In this document: in pieces, positions 8,048 through 17,078 of the stretch | Numbering within the stretch: the stretch's first letter is position 1 | Layout of the letters: each line of letters opens with the position of its first letter | Source: Salinicola salarius | GTDB taxonomy: Bacteria; Pseudomonadota; Gammaproteobacteria; Pseudomonadales; Halomonadaceae | Assembly (NCBI RefSeq): GCF_002179555.1 | Contig: NZ_NHOU01000008.1 | Span: 116,619-180,618, forward strand | Reading direction: 5' to 3' | DNA length: 64,000 bases | Program-made: the position numbers and the translations under genes | The notes under the pieces: generated by a model | The model's input: only the letters and a program-made list of their open reading frames with translations | Told to the model about the DNA's origin: nothing | The model's database searches: none

Positions 8048-9064
8048 TCAGCCGCGCCCCGACCCGAATGGCCCCGGGGCAGGTTCGGACTGCTGCGCCG
8101 TGGGCGCCCCCAGCATGGGCGGCGCGGCGGACGGCCCACGCTGCCACTGCGCCAGCGTCAGCGATAGCCCCAGCACGAGTATCAACGCCCCGCCCGCCAG
8201 GCCGATCCAGGCCTGCCACTGACCGCCACCAGCCGCCGGCTTGAGATGACGCTTGACCCAATCCCGCGCCACGACGCTGAGCAGCGCCAGCACCGAGACG
8301 GTCAGCGCCGTTCCCGCCGACATCGCCAACACCGACACCACGCCCTTGCCGAACTGGTCCAGCAGCGCGGCCGCGCCCAGCAGCAGGACGGCGCCGCTAC
8401 AGGGCCGAATCCCGATCGAGAGCACCGTCAGCAGGGCCACGCGCCAATCGCTCGCCTTGCGCGGGTCGACATGATGCTCGTGCCCGCAACTGCAGTGCGC
8501 TCCATGTGCATGGCGCTGCCCATGAATGCCCTCCTGCGCGAGCGAACCGGCGTGACGGGAACGCCATAGACGACGCAGCGAACGCACGCAGAGCCAGAAC
8601 CCCAGCAGCGAGACGACGGCGAAGCTGACCAGCTCGGCCTGCTCGATGCTGCCCATGGCCTGTCGGGTCAGCCAGCCCAGACCGAAGACCAGCACGCCGA
8701 TGATGGCGATCGCCATCACGCCCTGCAGCAAAGCCGCCAGCGCGGAAAGCCCCAGCGCGCGGCGCCAGGCGCCGCCCTGCGAGGCCAGGTAAGTGCTCAG
8801 CACCACCTTGCCATGGCCCGGCCCCGCCGCATGAAAGACGCCGTAGCCGAAGCTCACGCCGAGCAACAAGCCCCAGGTCGCCGCGTTCGGCGTACGCTTG
8901 AGCGCAGTGACCGCCTCGACCAGAGCGTGGTAGAACTCGCCCTGCCAGTACACGATGCGTACCGCGGCCTGCTGCCACCAGCCCAGCGAATACCCCGCCA
9001 CGCCGATGGCGGTCAGCAGTGCCAGCGGAATCAGCACTTTCAGCAACGCATTCAACCGGGGCAC
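8048..9064 (-). CDS. NicO/RcnA-type nickel/cobalt transporter
   Basis: A 338-residue polytopic membrane protein with an N-terminal signal-anchor and about six to seven further spans. Diagnostic features are the HAAGPGHGKVVLSTYLASQ block, a His/Cys-rich cytoplasmic loop (HAHGAHCSCGHEHH), and the GIRPCSGAVLLL motif of the RcnA/NicO family, which moves Ni2+, Co2+ or related metals. The GTG start at 9064 overlaps the end of the DUF1007 gene by 13 bp, so the two are coupled. Direction of transport (efflux or uptake) is not readable. The partner DUF1007 and two lipoproteins suggest an envelope metal-handling unit. Confidence 0.83.
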   Translation of the reverse strand: MPRLNALLKVLIPLALLTAIGVAGYSLGWWQQAAVRIVYWQGEFYHALVEAVTALKRTPNAATWGLLLGVSFGYGVFHAAGPGHGKVVLSTYLASQGGAWRRALGLSALAALLQGVMAIAIIGVLVFGLGWLTRQAMGSIEQAELVSFAVVSLLGFWLCVRSLRRLWRSRHAGSLAQEGIHGQRHAHGAHCSCGHEHHVDPRKASDWRVALLTVLSIGIRPCSGAVLLLGAAALLDQFGKGVVSVLAMSAGTALTVSVLALLSVVARDWVKRHLKPAAGGGQWQAWIGLAGGALILVLGLSLTLAQWQRGPSAAPPMLGAPTAQQSEPAPGPFGSGRG

Positions 9065-9738
9065 GTGATCTCTCCGGTCTCGGCAAAGAAGCGGCCGAGA
9101 TTCGGCTCGCCGGTCTCGCTCTTGTCCAGCATCGCCGCTTCCATCACTTTCTGCGGATCCGGCGTTGCCTTGACGACGACCGAGGCGCATCCCTCGGGGG
9201 CGTTTTCCAGCGTCAGGGCACCGGGCAGCGGCCGGGAGCCATCCTCGTTGGCCTCGTGGACCATCTCGATGTAGTAGGTCGGATCGAAGATGCGATAGCG
9301 CAGGGTACGGCCGGCCAGCGGTTGCGGCGTCGCCAGCGGCAGCACGAAGTCGTAGATCAACCGTTCGTCGCGATAGTCGGTATTGGTGTCGCTGACGTCT
9401 CCCTGAGCCAAGGCTTCGCCGCCGAGAGTGATCGTGGTCAGGTTGTGCTGGGTGGCGAGGTTGTTGCGGATCTCGGCGCCCAGCGCATCGAGACGCTCGG
9501 CCATGCTGGTGCCGTCGTCGACAGTCGCCATCCCTTCCATCACCACCTGACTGTAGAACGGGTCCATGCGCCAGCGCTGACGCAGCGCGGTCAGGTTTCC
9601 CTCGTCATCGAAGATCCCCTCGATGCTCATGTCGACCCAGCCGTGCGGGTGGGCCAATGCCGCCGAAGGCTCTCCCAGACACAGGGCGATCCCCAGGCCC
9701 AGCCAGCCATAGCGACAACGAGACAACACTCTCTTCAA
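9052..9738 (-). CDS. DUF1007 exported protein, partner of the NicO transporter
   Basis: About 228 residues with a signal peptide (WLGLGIALCLGEPSAALA) leaving a mature N-terminus HPHGWVDM. That His-x-His start is typical of DUF1007 and is a plausible metal ligand. DUF1007 genes commonly sit beside NicO-type Ni/Co transporters, as here. I place the start at a TTG (9736-9738) that overlaps the upstream TGA as TTGA; an internal GTG three codons later is the alternative. The molecular role is unproven, perhaps periplasmic metal delivery. Confidence 0.78.
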   Translation of the reverse strand: MKRVLSRCRYGWLGLGIALCLGEPSAALAHPHGWVDMSIEGIFDDEGNLTALRQRWRMDPFYSQVVMEGMATVDDGTSMAERLDALGAEIRNNLATQHNLTTITLGGEALAQGDVSDTNTDYRDERLIYDFVLPLATPQPLAGRTLRYRIFDPTYYIEMVHEANEDGSRPLPGALTLENAPEGCASVVVKATPDPQKVMEAAMLDKSETGEPNLGRFFAETGEITCPG

Positions 9739-10181
9739 GGCAGCAATCCCAACCGATTCTGAACGTCGATGAACAGCGGATCGAGCTCCAGCGCATCCAG
9801 TGGCTGGCCGCCGCGCCGGCCGCTCAGGGTGAGGAAGGTATCGCCGTTCTGGATGACCAGCCCCGGCGGACGTTCGCCGCCACTGGCGACCTGGGCGTGG
9901 ACCTCGTAACCCGATCGAGACGCCAGCACGGCATCGATCTGGCCCAGGTCGCCATCGGCGTGACGGATCACGAACCCGCGCTCGGCCAGCATCGCGAGCG
10001 TTGCCTTGAGCGTGGCTTCTGCCGTCGCCTCGACGGCGATACTCCGTGGCTGCGGTTGCGGCGCGACGGCACAGCCAGCCAGCGAAAGCATGCCGATCAG
10101 CAGCCCCAGCCAGGCGACTCGCCAAGGTCGGGAATGGGATGCCGTACGCCGCCTAAGCGCGGGCATCTTGCGATGATTCAT
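9735..10181 (-). CDS. Putative lipoprotein, second of a pair
   Basis: A 148-residue protein with basic N-terminal residues, a hydrophobic segment and a lipobox (LSLAGC near residue 37). The mature part has alternating strands and helices (LKATLAMLAERGFVIRHADGDLGQIDAVLAS, quoted in part). It resembles the middle of the upstream lipoprotein: a helix, then a GF/GY-containing segment, then D..LG.(I/V). I infer the two are paralogues. Its ATG overlaps the upstream stop (10178-10181), and its own stop overlaps the DUF1007 start, giving a four-gene coupled operon. Confidence 0.75.
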   Translation of the reverse strand: MNHRKMPALRRRTASHSRPWRVAWLGLLIGMLSLAGCAVAPQPQPRSIAVEATAEATLKATLAMLAERGFVIRHADGDLGQIDAVLASRSGYEVHAQVASGGERPPGLVIQNGDTFLTLSGRRGGQPLDALELDPLFIDVQNRLGLLP

Positions 10182-10765
10182 GGCGTTGCCTCCCCAGCGG
10201 TCCTGTTCAGGCGGGTATCGATCTCCTGTCGCAACTGCTGGCAGAACGAGGGCTGGTTGTAGCTGCGTGCATCGATCAGATAGCCGTTGTAGTCGACCAC
10301 CACCGAATCACGGTCGACCAGGGTCGTCTGCTCCGGTGTCACCACCGAAACGCGCTCGATCTGGACCGGGTCGGTGTTGTAGCCACCGCCGAAGTTCTGG
10401 AACACACCCAGCGAGTAGCCGTTCCTCCCTCCCAAGCCGAAGCCGCCCCAGAACCCGGTACGCCCGAACGGACTCTCCACCGCGCCGAGGCCCGGCTGCA
10501 ATGTCTTTCGCTCGGCGCTGACCAGACCCAGCGTGGCATCGGTATCGAGGATGGCATAGCCCTGACCTTCGAGCGCCTCGCGCGTGGCCCGCAGTCGCTC
10601 CAGCGGATCGGCACTGCCGGCCGGCCAGCGGCAGGCAGCCGGTAGCGCATTGCCACCGGCCGCCGAGGTGGGCGGCGGTGCCGACAGCGTCTGGCAACCG
10701 CTCAGCAAGCCGAGCCCGATAAAGAGAGCCATCCAGCGCCCAATCCGACATCGTCGATCGTTCAT
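10178..10765 (-). CDS. Putative lipoprotein, first of a pair
   Basis: A 195-residue protein with an N-terminal hydrophobic segment and lipobox (LLSGC, Cys near residue 24). The mature region starts with a low-complexity linker, then RATREALEGQGYAILDTDATLGLVSAERK, quoted here as its key stretch GYAILDTDATLGLVSAE. A glycine-rich insert (GFWGGFGLGGRNG) and a C-terminal strand-rich domain follow. AGGAGG precedes the start. No named family is recognised. It heads the operon with a second lipoprotein, DUF1007 and a NicO metal transporter, so an envelope metal-related role is inferred from position only. Confidence 0.75.
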   Translation of the reverse strand: MNDRRCRIGRWMALFIGLGLLSGCQTLSAPPPTSAAGGNALPAACRWPAGSADPLERLRATREALEGQGYAILDTDATLGLVSAERKTLQPGLGAVESPFGRTGFWGGFGLGGRNGYSLGVFQNFGGGYNTDPVQIERVSVVTPEQTTLVDRDSVVVDYNGYLIDARSYNQPSFCQQLRQEIDTRLNRTAGEATP

Positions 10766-10832
10766 GACAGCCTCCTCGCGGGGGATTGCGAACAGCGTTC
10801 AGCATGCCAGTTAGCCACGGGCGTTACCACGC

Positions 10833-11864
10833 TCAGATCATCACCAGCACACCTCCCAGAGCATAAAGCATCAATATGATCGCGCTCTCGAAGCCGATCC
10901 CGCCCCAGTTCTGTTCCTCACGGCGAATCAGGCCCAGCATCATCACACCGGTCATCACGATGGTAATCGCGATCCATAGCAGTACTTGATTAGAAACGAC
11001 GTGGTAGATCGAGCCGTCGCGGTAAGCGATATCCGACGCCGCGACAAACAGCGTATCGAAGGCATTGCCACCGATGATGCCGCTGACCGCCAGAGTCAAC
11101 GCGCCACGCCGCACCGCCGCGATCGAGGTCACCAGTTCGGGCAGCGAAGTCACCACAGCGGTCAGCAACGCCCCAACCGCTGTGGCCGAAAGCCCCGTCT
11201 CGTCGCCAATCACGGTCGCCGCACGCTCGAGCACCAGACCGGTCACGGCCAGCACGGCCGCCAGCAGCACGAAACGCAGCCACAAGCCGGATAGCGACTC
11301 CTGCGAGGAAGACGCTGGCGGCTCATCGGCAAAGGTCTCCTTCGTCTGCGTCGGTGACCACATCGGATGTTGCTGGGCACTACGAACCTTGGCCAGTCCG
11401 TAGAGATAACCGGCGAACAGCAAAGGTGTAACTGGATGCACACCGAAGAAGGTCACCGGAGGGGTATAAACGCCGACTAACAGCAGGGCCAGCAGACAGA
11501 CCAGCAAGCCGCTCTGCATCAGGTTGCCGATCGAGGGCGCGGCGTGTTCGAGATTGGCGCGGCGATAGGTCAGGTCGGCCAGGGCCAGAAACGCCGTCTG
11601 CACCGCGATACCGCCCAGCCCATTGCTCATCGCCAGTTCCGGCTGGCCCTGCCAGGCAGAGGAGACCGACACGACGATACCGGGCAGCGACGTCGTCGCG
11701 CCCAGCAGGATCGCGCCGGCAATCGCTTCGCCAAGGCCGGTGCGGTCGGCCAGGCGGTCGGCTACGCCCGCCAGATAGGTGCCGGCGGTGCCGATGATCA
11801 ATGCACAGGCGATGAAGATCCCTATCGCCAGCGGTAAAGACAGGGTGAGGAAGTCGAGGGGCAC
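10833..11864 (-). CDS. Sodium/calcium exchanger family (CaCA) membrane protein
   Basis: A 343-residue protein made of two internally repeated halves of about five membrane spans each. The alpha-repeat signatures are visible as [21 protein letters not shown] in the first half (key GATTSLPG) and [18 protein letters not shown] in the second (key AVVTSLPEL). These line the ion pathway in Na+/Ca2+ (or H+/Ca2+) antiporters. A hydrophilic loop separates the halves. The GTG at 11864 is preferred over an upstream ATG at 11927 because AAAGGA precedes it and hydrophobic homology begins there. Confidence 0.85.
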   Translation of the reverse strand: MPLDFLTLSLPLAIGIFIACALIIGTAGTYLAGVADRLADRTGLGEAIAGAILLGATTSLPGIVVSVSSAWQGQPELAMSNGLGGIAVQTAFLALADLTYRRANLEHAAPSIGNLMQSGLLVCLLALLLVGVYTPPVTFFGVHPVTPLLFAGYLYGLAKVRSAQQHPMWSPTQTKETFADEPPASSSQESLSGLWLRFVLLAAVLAVTGLVLERAATVIGDETGLSATAVGALLTAVVTSLPELVTSIAAVRRGALTLAVSGIIGGNAFDTLFVAASDIAYRDGSIYHVVSNQVLLWIAITIVMTGVMMLGLIRREEQNWGGIGFESAIILMLYALGGVLVMI

Positions 11865-12159
11865 GGCTATTCCTTTAGCGGGGCACGGTATGAAAAGGCA
11901 ACTGACGACCAACAGCAGCCGCCCCATCCAACGCTAGTCGTTCACGCCTCAACCGGCTAGCGATGGCTCAGCTATGACGAATACGTCCTTGCGCTTTATG
12001 GGTACCTCCTCATGCCGATCTACTGCTGTCGCGCAGTTTTTTGTGAGATTCACCCGAGCGTTTCATTCTTCGATTCGGCTATCCTCGTTTAACGACGACT
12101 TTCTCGCTGTCATAGGCGAAGAATGTTATTTGCTATTTGCCATGGTCATAGAGGATTCC

Positions 12160-13296
12160 ATGAACATCGTCATCGCCCCCGATAGCTTCAAGGATGCGCT
12201 CTCCGCCCGCGACGCCGCCGCCGCCATTGCCGCCGGCCTGAAGCGGGAGCTGCCCGATGCCACCTTGCATGAGTGCCCGATGGGCGATGGCGGTGAAGGC
12301 ACGCTGGATGCGCTGCTGGCGGCCACCGGTGCCGAGCGGCGCACGGCGAACGTGCAGGACGCGCTGGGGCGCGAGGCCACCGCAGCCTGGGGCTGGCACC
12401 AGGCCACTCTCACCGCGTTCGTCGAACTGGCCGAAGCCAGCGGCCTGCAGCAGCTCGAACGCGAGGAGCGCACCGCGCTCCACAGCACCACCTTCGGCGT
12501 CGGCCAGTTGATCGAGGCGGCGCTGGATGCCGGTGCCCGCTCGCTGGTACTGACGTTGGGCGGCAGTGCCACCAACGATGCCGGCGCCGGCATGCTGGCG
12601 GCCCTTGGTGCCCGCCTGCTCGACAGCGAAGACCGGCCCCTCCCGCCGGGCGGCGCCGCGCTGGCCGACCTGGCGACGCTCGACCTCGACGGGCTCGATT
12701 CTCGCCTGGCCTCGCTGGAGGTGAGGACCGCCGTCGACGTCGACAATCCGCTGCTCGGCCCACGGGGCGCCAGTGCCATCTTCGGCCCGCAGAAAGGCGC
12801 TACCAGCGCCGACGTCGAACGGCTCGACAGCGCGCTTTCCCACTTCGCCGATCATGCGGCGCACGCCCTGGGGGAGGATTTCCGCGAACTGCCCGGTGCC
12901 GGTGCCGCCGGCGGCATGGGCTTCGCCGCGCGCGCCTTCCTCGGCGCCACGCTGCGTCCCGGCATCGAGCTGGTCATGGAGCAGGTGAAATTCGATACGC
13001 TGCTCGCCGATGCCGACTGGGTGATCACCGGCGAAGGCCAGCTAGACGGCCAGAGCCTATCGGGCAAGACACCGATCGGCATCGCTCGCCGTGCCGAACG
13101 CTTCGGCGTTCCCACCGTCGCGCTGGTCGGGCGCCTGGGAGACCAGTGGCAGGCCGCCTTCGATCACGGCATTACGGCGGCGTTCGCCCTGGCGGACGGC
13201 CCGATCACTTTGGACGAGGCGCTATCACGCTGCGGCGAACTGCTGAGCGACCGCGCGCGGACACTGGCCCGGCTCTGGCAGGTCGCTCCTCGCTAG
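12160..13296 (+). CDS. Glycerate 2-kinase (GarK/GlxK family)
   Basis: A 378-residue protein opening with MNIVIAPDSFKDALSA, the conserved N-terminus of glycerate kinase type 1, and continuing with MGDGGEGTLDAL, LGGSATNDAGAGMLAALGA and ITGEGQLDGQSLSGKTPIG. It would phosphorylate D-glycerate to 2-phosphoglycerate for entry into glycolysis. The open frame extends upstream to 11974, but family homology starts at 12160. No glyoxylate-pathway partner genes lie beside it. The 295-bp upstream region (11865-12159) is visibly more AT-rich than its surroundings and probably holds its promoter. Confidence 0.92.
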   Translation: MNIVIAPDSFKDALSARDAAAAIAAGLKRELPDATLHECPMGDGGEGTLDALLAATGAERRTANVQDALGREATAAWGWHQATLTAFVELAEASGLQQLEREERTALHSTTFGVGQLIEAALDAGARSLVLTLGGSATNDAGAGMLAALGARLLDSEDRPLPPGGAALADLATLDLDGLDSRLASLEVRTAVDVDNPLLGPRGASAIFGPQKGATSADVERLDSALSHFADHAAHALGEDFRELPGAGAAGGMGFAARAFLGATLRPGIELVMEQVKFDTLLADADWVITGEGQLDGQSLSGKTPIGIARRAERFGVPTVALVGRLGDQWQAAFDHGITAAFALADGPITLDEALSRCGELLSDRARTLARLWQVAPR

Positions 13297-13478
13297 GGGT
13301 GCGACATTTCGCTCGCCCCAAACCCTTGCTTTCCTCTCGTGCTGCCCTGATATCTTCAAGACAGCGCAGCACGTCACAACATGATAGAACGACACTATCC
13401 GTCCTATACCGACGCTTGAGTGGGCCTCGATGCAGCGCCCGGCTAGACTGACTATCAGCACCTTCAAGGAGAGATCTC

Positions 13479-13952
13479 ATGTCCGATACCAATGCCATTG
13501 GTCTACACGCTTCCAGTGCGTCCCAGCTTGCGGAAAAGCTTAACGCCCTGCTGGCCAACTATCAGGTGTTCTACATGAACACTCGCGGCTATCACTGGAA
13601 CGTCAAGGGTGAGCAGTTCTTCGAGCTCCATGCCAAATTCGAAGAGATCTACACCGACCTGCTGACCAAGGTCGACGAAGTGGCCGAGCGCATCCTGACG
13701 CTGGGTTACCAGCCGCTGCACGCCTACAGCGACTACGCCAAGATTTCCCAGATTCAGGAAGACAAGCAGGTTTCCGACGGCAAGCAGTGCGTTCAGGGCC
13801 TGGTGAAAGGCTTTCAGGTTCTGATCGAGCTCCAGCGCGAGCTGCTCTCCCAGGCCAGCGATGCCGACGATGAAGGCACCGCCTCTCTGGCCAGCGATTA
13901 CATTCGCGAGCAGGAAAAGACCGTGTGGATGCTCAACGCCTATCTGGGCTGA
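13479..13952 (+). CDS. dps: Dps-family ferritin-like DNA-protection protein
   Basis: A 157-residue four-helix Dps/ferritin-like protein. Ferroxidase ligands fit the family spacing: His39 and His51 on one helix (YHWNVKGEQFFELHAKFEE, H39/H51), and Asp66 and Glu70 on the next (TKVDEVAERI). Dps dodecamers oxidise Fe2+ with hydrogen peroxide and protect DNA. AAGGAGAG precedes the ATG. A strong terminator follows at 13994-14027, so it is probably a single-gene unit. Such genes are commonly under OxyR or stationary-phase control, but no operator is apparent here. Confidence 0.93.
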   Translation: MSDTNAIGLHASSASQLAEKLNALLANYQVFYMNTRGYHWNVKGEQFFELHAKFEEIYTDLLTKVDEVAERILTLGYQPLHAYSDYAKISQIQEDKQVSDGKQCVQGLVKGFQVLIELQRELLSQASDADDEGTASLASDYIREQEKTVWMLNAYLG

Positions 13953-13993
13953 GTATTCAGCGTAACCTATTGGAAAACAGGGCGAATCCTGCC

Positions 13994-14027
13994 GACAGAA
14001 AAGCCGCCTGCGGGCGGCTTTTCTGTC
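13994..14027 (+). terminator. Rho-independent terminator after dps
   Basis: GACAGAAAAGCCGCC and GGGCGGCTTTTCTGTC form a long stem around a TGC loop, 41 bp after the dps stop. The A/T-rich outer part of the stem provides the U-tract. Confidence 0.85.
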
Positions 14028-14165
14028 TCTGCCCCTGAGGCCTCTCGACATTTAAGTAAACTTTAGTACACCATTGTAACGCTGTCTTAAACCCACCAGC
14101 GCCTGGGCCTTTATTGTCTGCCCGCAGGCTCGCGCGTGATTTTGCACGTCTTGGAGTCATCCAGC

Positions 14166-15545
14166 ATGTCGGTCGATTTTGATTACCCCTCCGTCACCCT
14201 CGACACACAGAGCCAACAACTGGATGCGCTGTGGAAAGCCATTAACCGCTCCCAGGCCATCATCGAGTTCGATCTGCAGGGAAGGGTCGTCAGCGCCAAC
14301 GCCAACTTCCTCGATCTGATGGGTTACACGCTCGACGAGATCGTCGGACAGCACCACCGCCTCTTCTGCGACCCCGCCGAGATATCCACGCCGGAGTACC
14401 GCACGTTCTGGCAGCAGCTCGCCCAGGGAGAGCTGATGGCAGGCGAATACCGTCGCCTTACCCAGAGCGGCAAGGAGGTCTGGCTCCAGGCCACCTACAA
14501 TCCGGTTAACGATGCAGACGGCAAGCCGTACCGGGTCATCAAGATGGCGACGGACATCTCCGCGGAGAAGCATCTGGCGGCCGAGTACGAAGGCAAGGTC
14601 AACGCCATGGATCGCGCCCTGGCAGTGATCGAGTTCGATCTCAAGGGCAATATCCTGTCCGCCAATCGCAACTTCCTCGATACCATGGGCTACCAGGCCG
14701 ACGACATCATCGGCCATCATCACCGCATGTTCTGCGAACCAGATTATGTCACCAGTCGCGAATACCGCGACTTCTGGCAGTCACTGGGGCGCGGCGAATT
14801 CTTCAGCGGGCGTTTCATGCGGTTCGGCAACCATGGCCGCCGCGTCTGGATCCAGGCTACCTACAATCCGATCTTCAATGCCGATGGCGCCCCTTACAAG
14901 GTGGTCAAGTTCGCCACCGACATTACCGATCAGGTCGAGCTGGAAGAGCATATCCAGACATTGACCGAGGCAATGAGCGTTTCGCTGCAACAGCTCAACG
15001 CCTCCATCGCCTCGATCGCCGAGAACACGCAGCTGACGCGAGAACTGGCGCGCGCCACACAGCAGGAAGCCGAACACGGCACCCGCTCGCTGGACGACTC
15101 CCGTACCGCGATGACCGCTATCCAGAAATCCTCGGAAGATATCAACGACATCGTCCAGGTCATTGGCGAAATCGCCTCGCAGACCAACCTGCTGGCCTTC
15201 AATGCAGCGATCGAAGCGGTCCGGGCCGGCGAACACGGCCTCGGATTCTCCGTGGTGGCCGACGAAGTGCGCAAGCTCGCCGAGAAATCCGCCGATGCCA
15301 CTCGCCAGATCAACCGCCTGCTGGGTGAATCTCTCAAGCGTATCGAGAGTGGCAATACCGTCTCCCAGCGCGCCGCCGACTCCTTCGGACGCATCGTCGA
15401 CGGTGTCGGGCAAACCACCGCCTCCGTCGAGAAGATCGCCAGCTCGGCAGGCGAACAGCTGGAAACCGCCAAGCATGTCGACGACCTGATCCGTGATCTG
15501 GCCCAAGCCACCCAGCGCGGGTCGGGTAACGACAAGACGTCATGA
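14166..15545 (+). CDS. Soluble PAS-PAS methyl-accepting chemoreceptor (BdlA-like architecture)
   Basis: A 459-residue protein with no signal peptide or membrane span. Two tandem PAS domains (about residues 15-135 and 140-255) share repeated motifs ([23 protein letters not shown] and [23 protein letters not shown], quoted as IEFDL..G...SAN.NFLD.MGY). A coiled-coil and chemoreceptor signalling tip follow ([20 protein letters not shown] ... [15 protein letters not shown]). PAS-PAS-MCP without membrane segments is the layout of P. aeruginosa BdlA and of cytoplasmic redox sensors. GGAG lies upstream of the start. It overlaps the next gene (a triple-CheW protein) by ATGA, so receptor and coupling protein are made together. 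Confidence 0.88.
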   Translation: MSVDFDYPSVTLDTQSQQLDALWKAINRSQAIIEFDLQGRVVSANANFLDLMGYTLDEIVGQHHRLFCDPAEISTPEYRTFWQQLAQGELMAGEYRRLTQSGKEVWLQATYNPVNDADGKPYRVIKMATDISAEKHLAAEYEGKVNAMDRALAVIEFDLKGNILSANRNFLDTMGYQADDIIGHHHRMFCEPDYVTSREYRDFWQSLGRGEFFSGRFMRFGNHGRRVWIQATYNPIFNADGAPYKVVKFATDITDQVELEEHIQTLTEAMSVSLQQLNASIASIAENTQLTRELARATQQEAEHGTRSLDDSRTAMTAIQKSSEDINDIVQVIGEIASQTNLLAFNAAIEAVRAGEHGLGFSVVADEVRKLAEKSADATRQINRLLGESLKRIESGNTVSQRAADSFGRIVDGVGQTTASVEKIASSAGEQLETAKHVDDLIRDLAQATQRGSGNDKTS

Positions 15546-17017
15546 CCCAACGCGTACTGGGAATACTGCGCCTCAACGACAGTGACATCGCGCTGGATGC
15601 CACGCATCTGATCGAGGTGGTACGTCTCGAGACGCCCCTTTCTCCCCGCCCGCTGGCGCCACGCTGGTCGCTGGGTACGTCGCTGTGGCGGGGCTCGCCG
15701 GTGCCGGCGATCGACCTGGGCAGGCTGCTCGAACTGGACCCGAGCACGGGCCGGCGGGATGCCGGCGAGCTCATGGCGATCATCGAATATCGCGGCGGCC
15801 GCTTCGGGATGCGGGTTTCGCACATCAAGGACTTGGTCAGCGTCGATCCCGGGCAGCTCCATACGCTGAAGAACGCGGAGGGCGATGCCGACGCCCTGAC
15901 GCCACAGCTGCTCGAGCATCCCGACTTCGACAGCGCGATCTACGTGCTCGACCTCGAGGCGCTGTTCGCCCTCGAGGGCATGGTCTCGGTACACGTCGAA
16001 GCCGACCGGCAGAGGACGAATGCCGCCACCGTGAAGGAGAACACCCACAGCGACCGGCGCTGGCTCGTCGTCGATTGTGACGACACGCGACTGGCGCTGG
16101 ATGTGGGCGCGGTACGGGAAGTCGCCACCTGCGGCCCCATCGACTCCCCCATGATCGATCTGCCGGCCTATCTCGGCAATGTCACCCTGCGTGGCGCCAC
16201 CCTGCCGCTGTTCGATCCCCGAGCGCTGATCGGCCAGCCGGCCCGCCAGACACCACCATCTCATCTCGCCGTTCTCGATAGCGATCACGGTCGTGTCGCC
16301 CTCGCCGTCGATCGCGTCGCGACGCTGACGGGCAGCGACCAGCCGGCGCCTCTACCGGTCTCCCCGAGTGCGGGCTACGCCCCCGCCGTCAGCGCACTGG
16401 TGCCCGCCGCGGACGAGGGCAAGGACGCCCTGGCGATCGATCACCACGAGCTGTTCGGCAACCTCAACGTCAACGCGCTGGCGCGTCTCCATACCCGGCT
16501 CGATACGGAGGCCAGGCAAGCGCGGGAACAGCGCGAGTGGCAGCGATTCGCCTTCGTCCATTTCCGCTGCGGCGGCGATTACGTCACGACGCTCGACCAG
16601 CTCGAAGCCGTCGACTCGGCACCGACGGACTATCAGAAGAGTTCGCATCCGGCCGGCCCCTTTCTCGGCGCCTGGCGTCGACAGGATCGCAGCGTCTCGC
16701 TGGTGGATCTGCGCGCGCTGCTGGGAATCGACTCCTCCCATCCCGCGAATCACGTCCTGGTCGTCGAGACGGGTGACGGTCTCGTCGGGTTCCTCGTCGA
16801 CTACCTCCGCAGAATCGAGTACGTCGAAGCGCCCAGGGAGAGCTTTACCATTCGCTGGCGCGGCGATGCCATCGACGGCGCGTCGCCCGAGCCCTCCCCC
16901 GTCAAGGCGGCCAAACGGCTGATCTCGGTCGGCGAAGGCGACAAGCGTCAGGTGATGGCGCTTTTATGTCTGCAGACCCTGGCCAAACGGCTCAGCGAGG
17001 CTGGCTCGACCGTCTGA
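15542..17017 (+). CDS. Triple CheW-domain coupling protein
   Basis: A 491-residue cytoplasmic protein built from three consecutive CheW-like domains: about residues 3-145 ([23 protein letters not shown]), 171-305 ([22 protein letters not shown]) and 335-455 ([23 protein letters not shown]); key segments are quoted in part. Each shows the alternating hydrophobic beta pattern and the P-x-(I/L)-D-L-R/G region of CheW. There is no CheA kinase or receiver domain. CheW normally bridges receptors to CheA; three copies in one chain could cross-link receptor arrays. It is coupled to the PAS-PAS receptor by an ATGA overlap. Confidence 0.82.
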   Translation: MTQRVLGILRLNDSDIALDATHLIEVVRLETPLSPRPLAPRWSLGTSLWRGSPVPAIDLGRLLELDPSTGRRDAGELMAIIEYRGGRFGMRVSHIKDLVSVDPGQLHTLKNAEGDADALTPQLLEHPDFDSAIYVLDLEALFALEGMVSVHVEADRQRTNAATVKENTHSDRRWLVVDCDDTRLALDVGAVREVATCGPIDSPMIDLPAYLGNVTLRGATLPLFDPRALIGQPARQTPPSHLAVLDSDHGRVALAVDRVATLTGSDQPAPLPVSPSAGYAPAVSALVPAADEGKDALAIDHHELFGNLNVNALARLHTRLDTEARQAREQREWQRFAFVHFRCGGDYVTTLDQLEAVDSAPTDYQKSSHPAGPFLGAWRRQDRSVSLVDLRALLGIDSSHPANHVLVVETGDGLVGFLVDYLRRIEYVEAPRESFTIRWRGDAIDGASPEPSPVKAAKRLISVGEGDKRQVMALLCLQTLAKRLSEAGSTV

Positions 17018-17078
17018 GGCGAATGCTGAGACGAACGGAACGCCGCGGATGCGTTGCCGAATCCCATCGACATCCCGG

